This document shows, piece by piece, positions 47,440-58,448 of a stretch of 64,000 bases of DNA (its first letter is position 1; each line of letters starts with the position of its first letter). The DNA lies in contig CM065886.1 of assembly GCA_033439255.1 (NCBI GenBank), forward strand, positions 1,798,001-1,862,000. Reading direction: 5' to 3'. Source of the DNA: Hericium rajendrae (lineage: Eukaryota; Basidiomycota; Agaricomycetes; Russulales; Hericiaceae). The notes under the pieces were generated by a model. The model was not told the DNA's origin. It searched no databases and saw only the letters and a program-made list of their open reading frames with translations. The position numbers and the translations under genes are program-made.

Positions 47440-48045
47440 ATAAATCACAAAACCAAGTTTTTGTGTGAGTTCTACATGGATCATAACACATAAAATATGA
47501 CTAGAAAGCAATAAATGAGTAGCATCTGATCCACTTGAGAACAAGTGAATCGGTGAAGAATTGACTAAGATAGCTAAGGATCAAGCATACTAGCAGAAAA
47601 AATACAGAAGTGCTTTGTGTTCTACGAGTTCTGCATGGATCAAAATGCACAAAATATGGTTCAAAAGCTATGAATGAGTAGCATCTGATCTACATGACAA
47701 CAAGTGAATCGATGAAGAATGAACTGAGATAACTAAGGATCAAGCATACTAGGAGGAGAAATACAGAAGTGCTTTGCATTCTACAAGTTCTGCATGGATA
47801 ACACACATAAAATACAGCTAGAAAGCGATGAATAAGTAGATTCTCGTGCACTTGAGAATGAGTGAATCGGTCAAGAACTGACTGAGCTAGCTGGGAATCA
47901 AGCATCCTAGGAAAAAAATACAGGAATGCTTTACATTCTGCAAGTTCTGCATGGATCAAGATGCATAAAATATGACTAGAAAGTGATAAATGATCAGATT
48001 TTGATGCATTTAAGAATGAGTGAATTGGTCTGACCAAGTTACAGT
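47440..48045. repeat. diverged ~160-bp tandem repeat (E1)
   Basis: Four units with AGTTCTGCATGGATCAA-like starts at about 47466, 47625, 47789 and 47946, and a shared AGTGAATCGGTGAAGAA-like segment. The layout parallels the 46190 array, so both probably descend from one repeat. Confidence 0.82.
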
Positions 48046-48069
48046 AAACAAAGTGTAAAAGAAAAAGTT

Positions 48070-48150
48070 CGGCCAGAGCTGGAATTGAACCTGCAAACTC
48101 ATCAGATTGAAGATGTGTGATTATATAAGCCAACTGCCTAATGGGCATAG
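48070..48150 (-). ncRNA. tRNA-like pol-III promoter segment (copy b)
   Basis: On minus, A-box-like TTAGGCAGTTGG and B-box GGTTCAATTCC; followed by a T-rich run. Lies about 50 bp from the terminal hairpin of E1. Confidence 0.5.
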
Positions 48151-48762
48151 TCATCATTTGCATGTCGTTTTCACTATGAAAAGGCGGTATAGAGTAAACG
48201 ATTCTAAGGAATTGTAATTAAATGTTGATATTTCAAAATGTCCAATGGCTCCAGATAAACTCAATATATATCACTCTGCAACAGCCACATATTATGCACC
48301 TAGTGATCCATCTGATATAAAGGGTGTTCATCAGCATCGCATTCGATCATCACGTGAATGGTATGGAAATTATCCTCGTCAAGACTGTGTCTTTATTAAA
48401 AATGATCCAACCTTACTTGGAATGAGAGGACTTTATATTGGACGAGTGCTACTTTTTTTCTCATTTGAAGATGAGGAAATTACTTATTCATGTGCCTTGA
48501 TCCAATGGTTCATTCCTGTTGGTGATGCACCTGATGAAGATACAGGAATGTGGATAGTAGAAAGAGAAGTGGATGAAAATGGAGAATTTGTTTGTTCAGT
48601 AATACATACAGACTGTATTCTGAGAGGTGCTCATTTGATTGGTGTTTCTGGACAAGAACTTATTCCTATCAGCTTCAAGCATGTCTATTCTCTTGATGCC
48701 TTTGCTTCTTTTTATGTTAACAAATATTCTGATCATCATGCCTTTGAAATAGCCTTCTAGCC

Positions 48763-49019
48763 TTCAATGTACTAGTACTGTTATAGAATTTTAAATTATG
48801 TGATTAGTGCTTCTATTTAACTAGTATTCACCATAGTAGAGTCATTTTTACACTGTAAAAAATTGATGTAAGTCAATATTTCATTTGTAACTTGTTAACT
48901 CATTTCAAGTTCATTTTATTTGATAGTATCAAATAAGATAAGATAGTAAGTATGAATATGAGAAATGGAATTCATATATAGTACAAATTGTAGTTAGTAG
49001 TTCTTTTGTCAAAAAATTA
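48763..49019. other. 3' flank of the Plavaka transposase gene
   Basis: AT-rich, no gene; presumably 3' UTR and spacer before the subterminal array. Confidence 0.5.
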
Positions 49020-49582
49020 TATCTGCCTGATCTGTTTAACAATATAAAATCTGGAAGATATCCAAAATCTGACTGTGTCTGAGAGACTATACCCTGCTTG
49101 ATCTATCTGACAGCATAAAATCTGGAAGATATCTAAAATCTGGAAGATATCCAAAATCTGATTATATCTGGAAGATTACACCCTGCCTGATCTGTCTGAC
49201 AGCAAAAAATCTGGAAGACATCTAAAATCTGACTATGTCTGAGAGACTACACCCTGCCTGGCTGACCTGACAAGAAAAAAAAATCTGGAGAACATTCAAA
49301 ATCTGAAGAACATTCAAAATCTGGAGAAAATTCAAAATCTGGTGAACATTCAAAATCTGACTGTGTCTGGAAGACTACACCCTGCCTGATCTGTCTGGCA
49401 ACAGAAGATATTTCAAATCTGACTAGGTCTGGGTGTAAATGCATATCTGATAAAATCTGACTCTACCTGACTTGCCTGATTTTGTTTGTGGCCAGAAATG
49501 ACCAATCTGTCAGGTATATAAGGTGATCAGACAAGATCAGACAGAATAAGATCCAGCAGAAAGTTTGTAAGAGTACTGATGT
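49020..49582. repeat. right subterminal repeat array of the Plavaka element
   Basis: Repeated units containing AAAATCTGGAAGA and GACTACACCCTGCCTGATCT, spaced roughly 60-110 bp, ending in the right terminal inverted repeat. The sequence differs from the left array, which is usual for CACTA-like elements. Confidence 0.82.
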
Positions 49583-50061
49583 TGATAGGAACTCATCGTT
49601 CTAGCATGATCCAGTTTCCTTCCTCTTCCAAGGGGCACATCATGCTAAGAACTGGCTCTGGTTGATCATCCACCCACCAGGTATCCAATAGATTCATCAG
49701 GAACCCTTACAACTTTCTGACTGTCTGATTCTATCTGATTCTAATCTGAGTCTAATCTGATTGAATCTGATTGAATCTGACTGAATCTGACTGAATCTGA
49801 TTGATCTGTAATCTTTTTACAGATAAATCAGATTTCAATCAGATTTCATCAGATTCAATCAGATTAAAATCAGACCATCAGAAAGTTGTAAGGGTTCCTG
49901 ATGTTTGAGAGGTGGTCTTGTCCCCAGAACCGTTTGAGATCTCCTCTGAGATGTGAATATAAATCCTGTGTAAATAACCTCTTGGGAGCAGGGTGGGCAT
50001 CTTTAGAGGCTTCAGATGCAGCACTGTCATCAAGGTTCTGACTGTAGGTTATGTATGCCTT
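49583..50061 (-). pseudogene. JmjC-like gene fragment, copy 2 (distal)
   Basis: Inverted copy of about 26093-26362, reading AYITYSQNLDDSAASEASK and DHLSN, interrupted by MITE M10 (49695-49903) and ended by MITE M11 at 50062. Sequence upstream of this part of the gene probably continues past the window's end, beyond M11. Confidence 0.92.
49695..49903. mobile_element. fold-back MITE M10 (~209 bp)
   Basis: CATCAGGAACCCTTACAAC ends, TT duplication (49693-49694, 49904-49905). The empty site is at 26250-26251 in arm 1. Near-identical to the outer element at 63184-63685. Confidence 0.96.
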
Positions 50062-51999
50062 CATCAGGAAGGTTGACAACTTTCTGATTGACCTGACAAT
50101 TTCTAACCCTACTGACAGCTTCTGATTGACCTGATCCACCTGAAAGCAATCTTGAGAAGCAAATATCTGATCAGACTTTTACATTCAAGAAAAGACATTT
50201 ATTGTCAGATATATAAGTTTTTAATCTCTAACTAATAGATATATCAAAATCTTTGATATCTGAAATTTTTGAAAATCTGAGAGTGTCTGATTTCAAATCT
50301 GGAGGTCAAATATCAGTCAGATGGATCAGACAGTGTCAGACACCATCAGATGCTCTCAGACAGTTGCAGATAATTTTCAGATATTTGACCTCCAGATTTG
50401 AAACTTGGTGGAAGAGGGCCGATGCTTCGCACGGCAATACGATTCCTTTTTCATTGTTAGTTATATTTAGAAACAGTGCATAAATGATGTAAAGTCTCAC
50501 TTGTCAGATTGATTATAAATCTCTATAAAATCTATAGTTACCTCAAGGTCAAGCATCTGAGAAATATGTTACTGGTATATAACACTATATTAGCTACATA
50601 GCTTTTCTAGGTCCATAGCTGTCCTCTTTTATATATAGCAGTCAAGTAAACTATGCAAAGCTATCATAGCTTGTCATAGCTGTCATAGCATAAGGCATAA
50701 GCTATTATAGCTACCATAGCTACCATAGCATAGGGCATAAGCTATCATAGCTGTCATAGTTATTCTAGTATAAGATAACTATGGAAGCTATATTAACTAT
50801 ATAATATATCTCTATCATTATATTATATCTAGCTAGTAAGATTTCTATCTACTCTATATTACTTCTATCAAATATGCTAAAATAGCATATAAAATAAATA
50901 TATTCTAGATTCAATAGTCTGATGTCTTACAGTCACAAACATCGAAAATTGGATAAATTATATTACTCAAACAATTTCATTACAAAACATTACTATAGCT
51001 ACAGAGACTACTACAGAACTACAAAAGGTAACAAACTTACAATGACTACAAAAAGCAAAAGATACAAATAAGAAAAGACATGAGTATTAGAAGATAACAA
51101 AGATAATATATGAAGACTTACCAGATTAACAAAAAAGTGAAAATCTACAAGACAATTTGAAGACATCAGTATAAGAAACAATCAAGCTTACCTAGTAGGA
51201 CTACATGGTAGTGTAATAAGTATGAAGACATTAGTATAAGTTATAAGATAATTAAGAATAACAGTGTACCTTTAACAACAAAGAGAACAATAATAATAAA
51301 ATGAGCAAACGACAACGACGAGTGAGCAAATGATGATGATGAGTGAGCAAATGATGACAAGTGAGCAAATGATGACAACAAATGTGTTGACATGGCAAGG
51401 GATGGTGGAGGTTAAAGAGCAAGAGGTAAAGCGCATTGTGCCAGCCTTATATAGGAATCCCAGACAGAACCAGGATTTGTGGTTGCTGGGTGCTTGCCGA
51501 GTGTTGTGGCAGAGACTGGATGCCAGACTTTACTACGTTGATGCTGCTGCTCACAGATTCACAGTCCAGTAGATACACAGTGTTCTCATACATTCTAATT
51601 AAATGTATAATCTATCACTGTCCCTTTTTTTGTTGAATTTATACAAGTTTATTTGATCTGCTGAGGCTCGAGCAACAAAGCTTTGCTCATTCGGTGGCTG
51701 AAGCACTGAGTTTAACATGTCGAGACTTCACTCCTTTTTACCAGTCTCCCTTCCCCTCCTTCGTGTTTCCTCCTCCAGCCTCCTTCCTTCCATTTCTTTC
51801 ATTCTCTATTGGCTTTCAATACAGCTGGGATGGTTTTTTTAGCAGATACTTAGAGAGCCTTAGGTGAGTAAGACTTCTCAGGAGGCGACAACTTGCTTGA
51901 GAAAAAAAAAGCCTCTTATCATTTTTTCGTACTAATCAAGAGAGTGTCAATCGTTTTTCGAGCAACACTCTCGATATCTTTTATTCTGTTGACCCCACA

Positions 52000-53580
52000 T
52001 CCCCACGCTACCATCCTACGATCCTGCCGCCTTTTTTGCACTCTCATCGCCCCTTCTTTGGCCTGTCTACGCCACATCCACGCCCTGCGCACAGCTCGTA
52101 CACCCCATGCCTGACTCCAACAGGCTGCAACCCCTGCGCATGCCTCCAACCACCATCCCCTTCCACGTGCACCAACATGCACAAGGCTACAGCATGTGCG
52201 CATGTGTGTACCACATGACATCATCTGCACGACATCAACAACATGTGCACACAGGCCACATCATCGCCCATGCCCCATGTCCATGCATGTGCATGCACCG
52301 TAGTCCCGTTGCCATGGCAATGGGACTCGGACGTCGTTTATGCCTATCGGCCATGACCCCGCATGCTCGCCTCAATCCCCACAAGGCCTCGTGCTCGTGT
52401 TCCACACCGTGCACGCTTGCAACGTCCTGTCCACGTGCTCAAGCCCTCACACCCACTCACAACACCCTGCACCTGCTCACAATGCCTCAGACATGCACGC
52501 CACGCCCGGTTGCATGTATGCTCCTGCACCTGCTCAACTCAACATGCCCTGCGTGTGTGCACAATGATCTGCACAGGTGCACAACAATCACACATGCGTG
52601 ACATGCCATACAGTGCCTCTTCGTGCATGCAGAATGTTCCGCACGCCTGCTCCAGGCCTCCTGCACATGCTCGACACCTGTGCATGCCTGACATCCCCCG
52701 CACGTGCCCAGCTCCACCTCCATCAGGAAGGTTGACAATTTTCTGATGAGTCTGACAGCTTCTAACCCTACTGTAGGATCTAATCTGTCTGAGATTACTT
52801 TTCAAATGACCATATCTGATTCAGCTTATATATTTAAGAGTTAACATCTATTGTTAGCTATAGTAGTTATCCATCTCTAACTATCCATTATAGCATAATT
52901 TCTGATATCCAAAATTTACATAAAACTGAGAGCATTCTGAGAAATTTCTGAGCTCAGCTTGAGGTCCAACAAACTGATAGTGTCTGATAGTGTCTGATGC
53001 TGGCTTATACCATCTGATTCATCTGATTTCACTCACACGAGTTCTGACAGATGCTATCAGATGGCTGCAGGTCTATCAGAAAGTTGTCAAGGTTCCTGAT
53101 GTCTGCATGTGCACAGATGCCAGTGCATGGCGGCGCTGCAAGACCCCATCCCACAACAATGCACGCACGACACCCAGCATTTGCACTCAATGCCACTTGC
53201 CTACAACACCCTGCATGTGTGCATGCTCCCGCATGCCCGTTCAACACCCCGCACCCTCCAGATGCTCTGCGTGGCATGCGCAACGTGCCACATGCATGTA
53301 CGCAACCTGTGCGCATGCACGGCAGCCCTGACCCCATTTGTGGGCATGGCCATCCGCACACAGCTACACATGGTCCGACTTGCTGTGCATGGACCATGTA
53401 TGCTGTGCGCGGCCCACGCCTACCACTGTGCCCTCTATGCCGGCATTCGTGCATGCCGCACCACCTTTTGTGTGTATGTGCTGTCTTTTGTGTGCCCGTG
53501 CTGTCTTTGCACCTGCGCCTGCACCCTCCATGGTGACTTGCATGCCCTCCGCATCCTGTGCCCTATGCAGTAGCTTGACT
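52000..53580. other. C-rich GCATGC island in E2
   Basis: Copy of the island at 44280-45850, with M9 inserted and M8 absent. Multi-frame openness reflects composition. Confidence 0.6.
52721..53101. mobile_element. fold-back MITE M9 (~381 bp)
   Basis: CATCAGGAAGGTTGACAA... left end and ...TCAAGGTTCCTGATG right end, TC duplication (52719-52720, 53102-53103). E1 at 45404-45405 is the empty site. Confidence 0.94.
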
Positions 53581-53899
53581 AGCTTACATATGTATGGTAG
53601 TAGATTTATTACAATTTATTATGATAAATTCTGACTTGTAATATCTGGTGCTTATCTGACTTGTGGTAGTAATCATAGGCATCATAGTAGCCATAGCACA
53701 CCTTGTTAATCATGATAGCCCTATGTATATCAGACTACAGGTTATGGAGGCTATGATAACCCTATGAATGTCACACTGTCTGCTATGTAGGCTATGATAG
53801 CTCTCATAGCTCTACATAGCTGGATAAGCAAACTTTATAGCTCTGATAGCTCAATGATAGCACCTATAATGTAACCTGCAGCTATGTCAAATTCAAATT

Positions 53900-55330
53900 T
53901 CTCAGATGAAGATCTTGAAAGGAAGATCTCAGTTTCGAGTTTTGATTTTTGAGTTCTGGGCAGATTGGGGTCTATGTAGCATGTCTGGAATGCGATTAAT
54001 CAGTACATTCCAGCACATTTTAGAACAATTAAATCAGTGGAGAACTGCCAGACTTACCTTAAGGTCAAGATCTTGGGGGGAAGATCTCAGTTTCGAGTTT
54101 TGATTTTTGAGTTCTGGATGGCATGGGGTCTATGTAGCATATCTGGAAAGCGACTAATCAGTACATTTCAATGCAATTTAGAACAATTAAATCGGTGAAG
54201 AACTGCCAGACTTACCTCAAGGTCAAAATCTTGGGGGGGAGATCTCAGTTTCGAGTTTTGATTTTCGAGTTCTGGGCAGATTGGGGTCTATGTAGCATGG
54301 CTGAAAAGCGATTAATCAGTACATTCCAGCGCATTTTAGAACAATTAAACCGGTGGCGAACTGCCAGACTTACCTTAAGGTCAAGATCTTGGGGGGGAGA
54401 TCTCAGTTTCGAGTTTTGATTTTTGAGTTCTGGATGGCATGGGATGTATGTAGCATGTCTGGAAAGTGATTAATTATTACACTCTAGTGCATTTTAGAAC
54501 AATTAAATTGGTGGAGAACTGCTAGACTTATCTCAAGGTCAAGATCTTGGGGGGAGATCTTAGTTTTGAGTTTTGATTTTTGAGTTCTGGATGGAATGGG
54601 GTGTATGTAACATGTATGGAAAGCTATTAATTAGTAAATTCCAGTGCATTTTAGAATGAGTGAATCGGTGGAGAACTGAGGGACTTACCTCAAGGTCAAG
54701 ATCTTGGGGGAGAGATCTCAGTTTCGAGTTTTGATTTTCGAGTTCTGGATGGCATGGGGGCTATGTAGCATGGCTGGAAAGCAATTAATTAGTACATTCC
54801 AGCCCAATTTAGAACGAGTGAATCGGTGGAGAATTGAAGGACTTATCTCAAGGTCAAGATCTTGGGGGGGAGATCTCAGTTTCGAGTTTTGATTTTCGAG
54901 TTCTGGATGGTTTGGGGGCTATGTAGCATGGCTGGAAAGAGATTAATTAGTAGAGTTGAACGCATTTTAGAATGAGAGAATCGGTGGAGAATTGAAGGAC
55001 TTACCTCAAGGTCAAGATCTTGAGGGGGTAATCTCAATTTCGAGTCTTGATTTTCGAGTTCTGGATGGTTTGGGGGCTATGTAGCATGGCTGGAAAGCGA
55101 TTAATCAGTAGAGTTGAACGCATTTTAGAACGAGTGAATTGGTAGAGAATTGAAGGACTTACCTCAAGATCAAGGTTTCTAGGGGGTAATCCCAATTTTG
55201 AGTCTTGATTTTCGAGTTCTGGATGGTTTGGGGGCTATGTAGCATGGCTGGAAAGCGATTAATCAGTAGAGTCCAACACATTTTAGAACAAGAGAATTGG
55301 CAGAGAATTGATGGACTTACCTCAAGATCA
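53900..55330. repeat. ~158-bp tandem repeat, about nine units (E2)
   Basis: GAGTTTTGATTT-type landmarks recur near 53937, 54096, 54254, 54413, 54570, 54727, 54885, 55043 and 55200. Units contain GTCTATGTAGCATG and AGATCTTGGGGGG. Expansion relative to E1 (about three units). Confidence 0.92.
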
Positions 55331-55479
55331 TTAGAATAATGATAATTGGTTGATTTTCAACTAGGCAGATAGGCTAGCATAGCTCAGAAGGCCTCATCTG
55401 GAAGCAGCTATCAATATCATTTTGATAAGCTCTAATATACCTTAGTTGGTATCAGATTTAGAGACCTATAAGTAAATTA

Positions 55480-55629
55480 CTGTACCATTTCGATCGTAGG
55501 CTCATGTCACAGGTCACAGGGACCCATGAGCCTAGGTTTTTCTGACGCCAATAATTTTCTTTCGATTTATTGGGTTTTCAAAAGTTGGTCACACCCAATT
55601 TTCATGAGCCTACGATCGAAATGGTACAG
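55480..55629. mobile_element. 150-bp MITE with CTGTACCATTTCGATCG ends, TA duplication
   Basis: Inverted ends CTGTACCATTTCGATCGTAG, flanked by TA. E1 near 46815 reads AATTAGTCTGCC without it, an empty site. TA duplication suggests Tc1/mariner-type mobilisation. Confidence 0.93.
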
Positions 55630-56059
55630 TAGTCTGCCAGCTCAGCAAGTTAGATACATACAAGACGACCAAGGTGAGCCGTCGGGTCGAGAACCTCCTG
55701 GTTCCAAACCGTCAACCACTCAGCAGATGACTTGGAGATACCCGTCGAGCCTTGTAGCCAACATGACAAGCATGCAGGATGTAAAGCTCATGAGAAAGCA
55801 AGACTTTACTGCTGGTGCTTCAAAACTGAAATTTTGATTATATAATCAGTTTTCAAAATCATAGATTTCTAGGCATTTCTGTACTTATAATATACTATAA
55901 GAGTAGACATTGTACTAATGCTAATTGCTCATTGATTATATTATTCTTAGTATTAAAAAATATTAAAAAAGTCTGGCATGAACTGGAATTGAACTTGCAA
56001 ACTCAAGAGAACTCACACTTCACCATCGAGTTTTGATTATGGAATCATCACATGATCAC

Positions 56060-56128
56060 CACCATGGTACGGCCGTACCATGGTGAAGTGCTCATGTGAT
56101 CACAACCATGGTACAGCTGTACCATGAT
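56060..56128. repeat. palindrome with CGGCCG core (copy 4) and degenerate neighbour
   Basis: Perfect core 56060-56085; a weaker relative with a GTACAGCTGTAC centre at 56105-56128. CATGTGATCAC flanks recur. Confidence 0.9.
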
Positions 56129-56598
56129 GAAGTGCTTCACATTCTATGAGTTCTGCATGGATCAAAATGCAAAAAATATGGTTCAAAAGCTATAAATGAG
56201 TAGTATTCGATCCACTTGAGAACGAGTGAATCGGTGGAGAATTGATTGAGATAACTAAGAATCAAGCATACTAGGAGGAAAAATACAGAAGTACTTTGTG
56301 TTCTACGAGTTCTGCACAGATCAAAATGCATAAAATATGGCTAGAAAGCAATGAATGAGTAAATTCTGATACATCTAAGAATGAGTGAATCAGTCAAGAA
56401 CTGACTGAGCTAGCTGAGGATCAAGCATACTAAGGGAAAAAATACAGGAATGCTTTGCATTCTGCAAGATCTGCATGGATCAAGATGCATAATATATGGC
56501 TAGAAAGCGATAAATGAGTAGATTCTGATGCATTTGAGAATGTGTGAATTGGTCAAGAACTGACCAAGTTACAGTAAACAAAGTGTAAAAGAAAAAGT

Positions 56599-56680
56599 CT
56601 GGCCAGAGCTGGAATTGAACCTGCAAACTCGTTAGATTGAAGATGTGTGATTATATAAGCCAACTGCCTAATGGGCATAG
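56599..56680 (-). ncRNA. tRNA-like pol-III promoter segment (copy c)
   Basis: Same A-box/B-box arrangement as at 48070-48150, next to the E2 terminal hairpin. Confidence 0.5.
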
Positions 56681-56877
56681 TCATCGTTTGCATGTCGTTT
56701 TCACTATGAAAAGGCGGTATAGAGTAAACGATTCTAAGGAATCGTAAAAAATCTCAGATCAGACACTCTCAGATTTAGAAAATTTTAGATATCAGAGATT
56801 TTGTTATTACGATTCCTTAGAATCGTTTACTCTATACTGCCTTTTCATAGTGAAAACAACACCAAAACGATGACTAT

Positions 56878-56956
56878 GCCCATTAGGCAGTTGGCTTATA
56901 TAATCACATATCTTCAATCTAACGAGTTTGCAGGTTCAACTCCAGCTCTAGCCAAA
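56878..56956 (+). ncRNA. tRNA-like pol-III promoter segment (copy d)
   Basis: Plus-strand copy: ATTAGGCAGTTGGCTTATAT then GGTTCAACTCC, followed by a short T run. Confidence 0.5.
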
Positions 56957-56999
56957 CTTTGTTGATTTAATGTAACTTGATCAGTTCTCAACCAATTCA

Positions 57000-57520
57000 C
57001 CTGTTCTCAAATGCATCTGGATCTGCTCATTTATTGCTTTCTGACAGTATTTTTTGCATCCTGATCTGTGCAGAACTCATAGAATGCAATGAATTTCTAC
57101 ATTTTCCCTTTATGACACTTGAACTTGAGCTAACTCAGTGCATTCTCCACTGATTTACTTGTTCTTAAATGCATCTAAATCTACTCACTTATAGCTTTGC
57201 TATCATATTTTATGCATCCAAATCGGTTAAGAACTTGCAGAATGCAAAGTGTTTCTTTTTTTCCTCTTTTAAAATGCTTGAACCCTAGCTAACTAGATCA
57301 ATTCCCAACCGATTTACTCGTTCTAAAGTGCATCAGAATCTACTTATTGATAGCTTTCTGACGGTACCTCATGCATCAGGATCGGTGCAAAACTCGCAGA
57401 ATGCGAATTGTTTCTGCATTTTCCCCCTAGAATGCTTGAACTCCAGCTAACTTAATCAGTACTCAGCCGATTCACTTGTTCTCAAATGCATCCTAATATA
57501 TCAGAAAGCTGGTCTCCAAC
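57000..57520. repeat. ~160-bp tandem repeat in E3 (inverted relative to E1)
   Basis: AGAACTCATAGAATGC, AGAACTTGCAGAATGC and AAAACTCGCAGAATGC landmarks lie at about 57069, 57229 and 57390. Unit content matches the 47440 array of E1 in reverse. Confidence 0.82.
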
Positions 57521-57661
57521 ACAATTTACTGCTCACAGAAAGATACAGCCACTAAAATGATACACAGCAAACAAATGTACATACTGTTTATTGATAAAAT
57601 GAGCAAAACAATGCAATTTATCGGTAGCAATGGGTCCTGAGACTCGGTCATGTGATCCTAC

Positions 57662-57689
57662 AAGACCTTGTGCGGCCGAACAAGGTCTT
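57662..57689. repeat. second palindrome type, GCGGCCGA centre (copy 1)
   Basis: AAGACCTTGT and ACAAGGTCTT arms flank GCGGCCGA. CATGTGATC lies just upstream. A sister copy is at 58423-58448. Confidence 0.88.
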
Positions 57690-58422
57690 AGCGCCCGCTT
57701 ACATAAGCATAAGTCGCCTAGAGAGCCAATACACTGTATACAGTGATTGCTTTATAGCTCTGCAACGAAGCAATCAATCGACAAACGGTAAATTGTGTTC
57801 GAATATCTTTGATTACATCTTTCCAACCCAATTTAGAATATGAAAATCGGATCACTCCAAGCAGAGATATTTCTCGATTTATGTGCCACATCAGCAAAAC
57901 AGTATTGTCTCCTATCTCAACAACCAATGGTGCTATAATGTTGTAAACTATACTGTTAGAAAGCTACTGTAAATCCAATTTCAATAAGCCCTTATACATC
58001 ATGATTGATACAGTATCAGCAGAGCTATAAAGCAATTAGTCTGCCACATCATCACGGACATATAGTCCAATAGGTCAGCATTTTGCCATGCTATCTTGCT
58101 GTTTATGGCACTATTCTAAAGCTATTCTAAATCTGATTCCAACAAGCTTTCACCCATTCTAATTCATGTGGTATTGAGAGGGCTATGGTGCAATCTCTAT
58201 GCCACATCATCAGAAGAGATCCAGAAAGTTGGTGATGGCCCTACACCATCATTGGACACCTCAGCCGCAACTCACTGCAGATGGGAACTGGGCGTGTCCA
58301 AGCCTTGTAGTCAGTGTGCACTACTGGTAGTATCACACTGACTTCAAAGCTATCTGAAGAAAAGAAGAGAAAGCAGAGAGCGCAACATCAACTACTGCTG
58401 ACATAAGCTAAGCACAGCCACC

Positions 58423-58448
58423 AGACCTTGTGCGGCCAAACAAGGTCT
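58423..58448. repeat. second palindrome type (copy 2)
   Basis: AGACCTTGT and ACAAGGTCT arms with a TGCGGCCAAA centre; CACGTGAT follows ten bases later. Confidence 0.86.

Larger units (their letters stand above)
42792..48215 (+). mobile_element. E1: satellite-bearing element with terminal hairpin
   Basis: Start CTTGGTGAAAGAGGGCC, end in a slightly mutated ACGATTC/GAATTGT hairpin. It interrupts the Plavaka transposase between YTS and the segment leading to VDISKC. In order it holds an AT-rich block of TATCATAGCT repeats, a GTGAGCAAA repeat (about 43625-43705), a promoter-like pyrimidine tract, a C-rich GCATGC island with MITE M8, two arrays of a ~158-bp repeat, a palindrome, and a reversed tRNA-like segment. 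It has no transposase. E2 and E3 share both ends. No long target duplication is evident, so the class is unknown. Confidence 0.82.
39925..48760 (+). pseudogene. Plavaka transposase, interrupted
   Basis: Starting at MPVMPSGSRSHS, a C2H2-like finger (FACPTPISWHCRRGF ... LRQHVESVH) precedes the typical linker YTHPDLDGRPCDAYG. Then come DAPWLHFTVKY, DYDVWYRNPKYV, GSMFVPVVLGSDKT, YPLYASIGNVHNNVRRAHR and YIADYPEQCLMCG, all characteristic of fungal Plavaka transposases (CMC, RNase-H fold). After an intron (41338-41397) follow LDLLHQLVKGTFKD, GLRRFPEGRNFKQWTGDDSK and SITESKHIKAVKEPWRRS; the C-terminus (YYAPSDPSDIKG ... NKYSDHHAFEIAF) lies beyond E1 at 48216-48760. Defects: TGA 40402, TAG 40447, TGA 41305, a solo LTR at 41909 and E1 at 42792. 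Removing both insertions restores colinearity, so the gene was complete before them. Confidence 0.93.
33804..49582. mobile_element. Plavaka-type (CMC) DNA transposon, 15.8 kb with nested insertions
   Basis: Both ends begin CATCAGTACTCTTACAAAC and stay perfectly inverted for 25 bp (to TTTCTG). TT flanks it on both sides (33802-33803, 49583-49584), and the paralogous empty site at 26361-26362 has a single AA/TT. Subterminal repeat arrays occupy about 450 bp at each end. Two divergent genes fill the body: an accessory gene on minus (34402-39382) and a Plavaka transposase on plus (39925-48760), with a promoter gap of about 540 bp between them. Later insertions are MITEs M4-M7, a solo LTR and E1 (with MITE M8). 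Subtracting them leaves about 8.7 kb. The transposase has three stops and two insertions, so the copy is not autonomous now. Confidence 0.95.
50405..56745 (+). mobile_element. E2: satellite-bearing element with terminal hairpin
   Basis: Begins CTTGGTGGAAGAGGGCC, ends in the intact ACGATTC/GAATCGT hairpin. It follows E1 module for module but carries MITE M9 (not M8), about nine ~158-bp repeats (not three) and a TA-type MITE. It has no protein of its own. Sequence on both sides belongs to MITE M11. Confidence 0.88.

Noticed and set aside
48070-48150. A functional tRNA gene
   Set aside because: A and B boxes are present, but acceptor and T stems do not pair properly and the segment recurs as part of a repeat; better called tRNA-derived.
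42792-48215. E1 as a simple LINE or SINE insertion
   Set aside because: No reverse transcriptase, no 3' poly-A tail with target duplication, and the tRNA-like head points the wrong way relative to the shared start.
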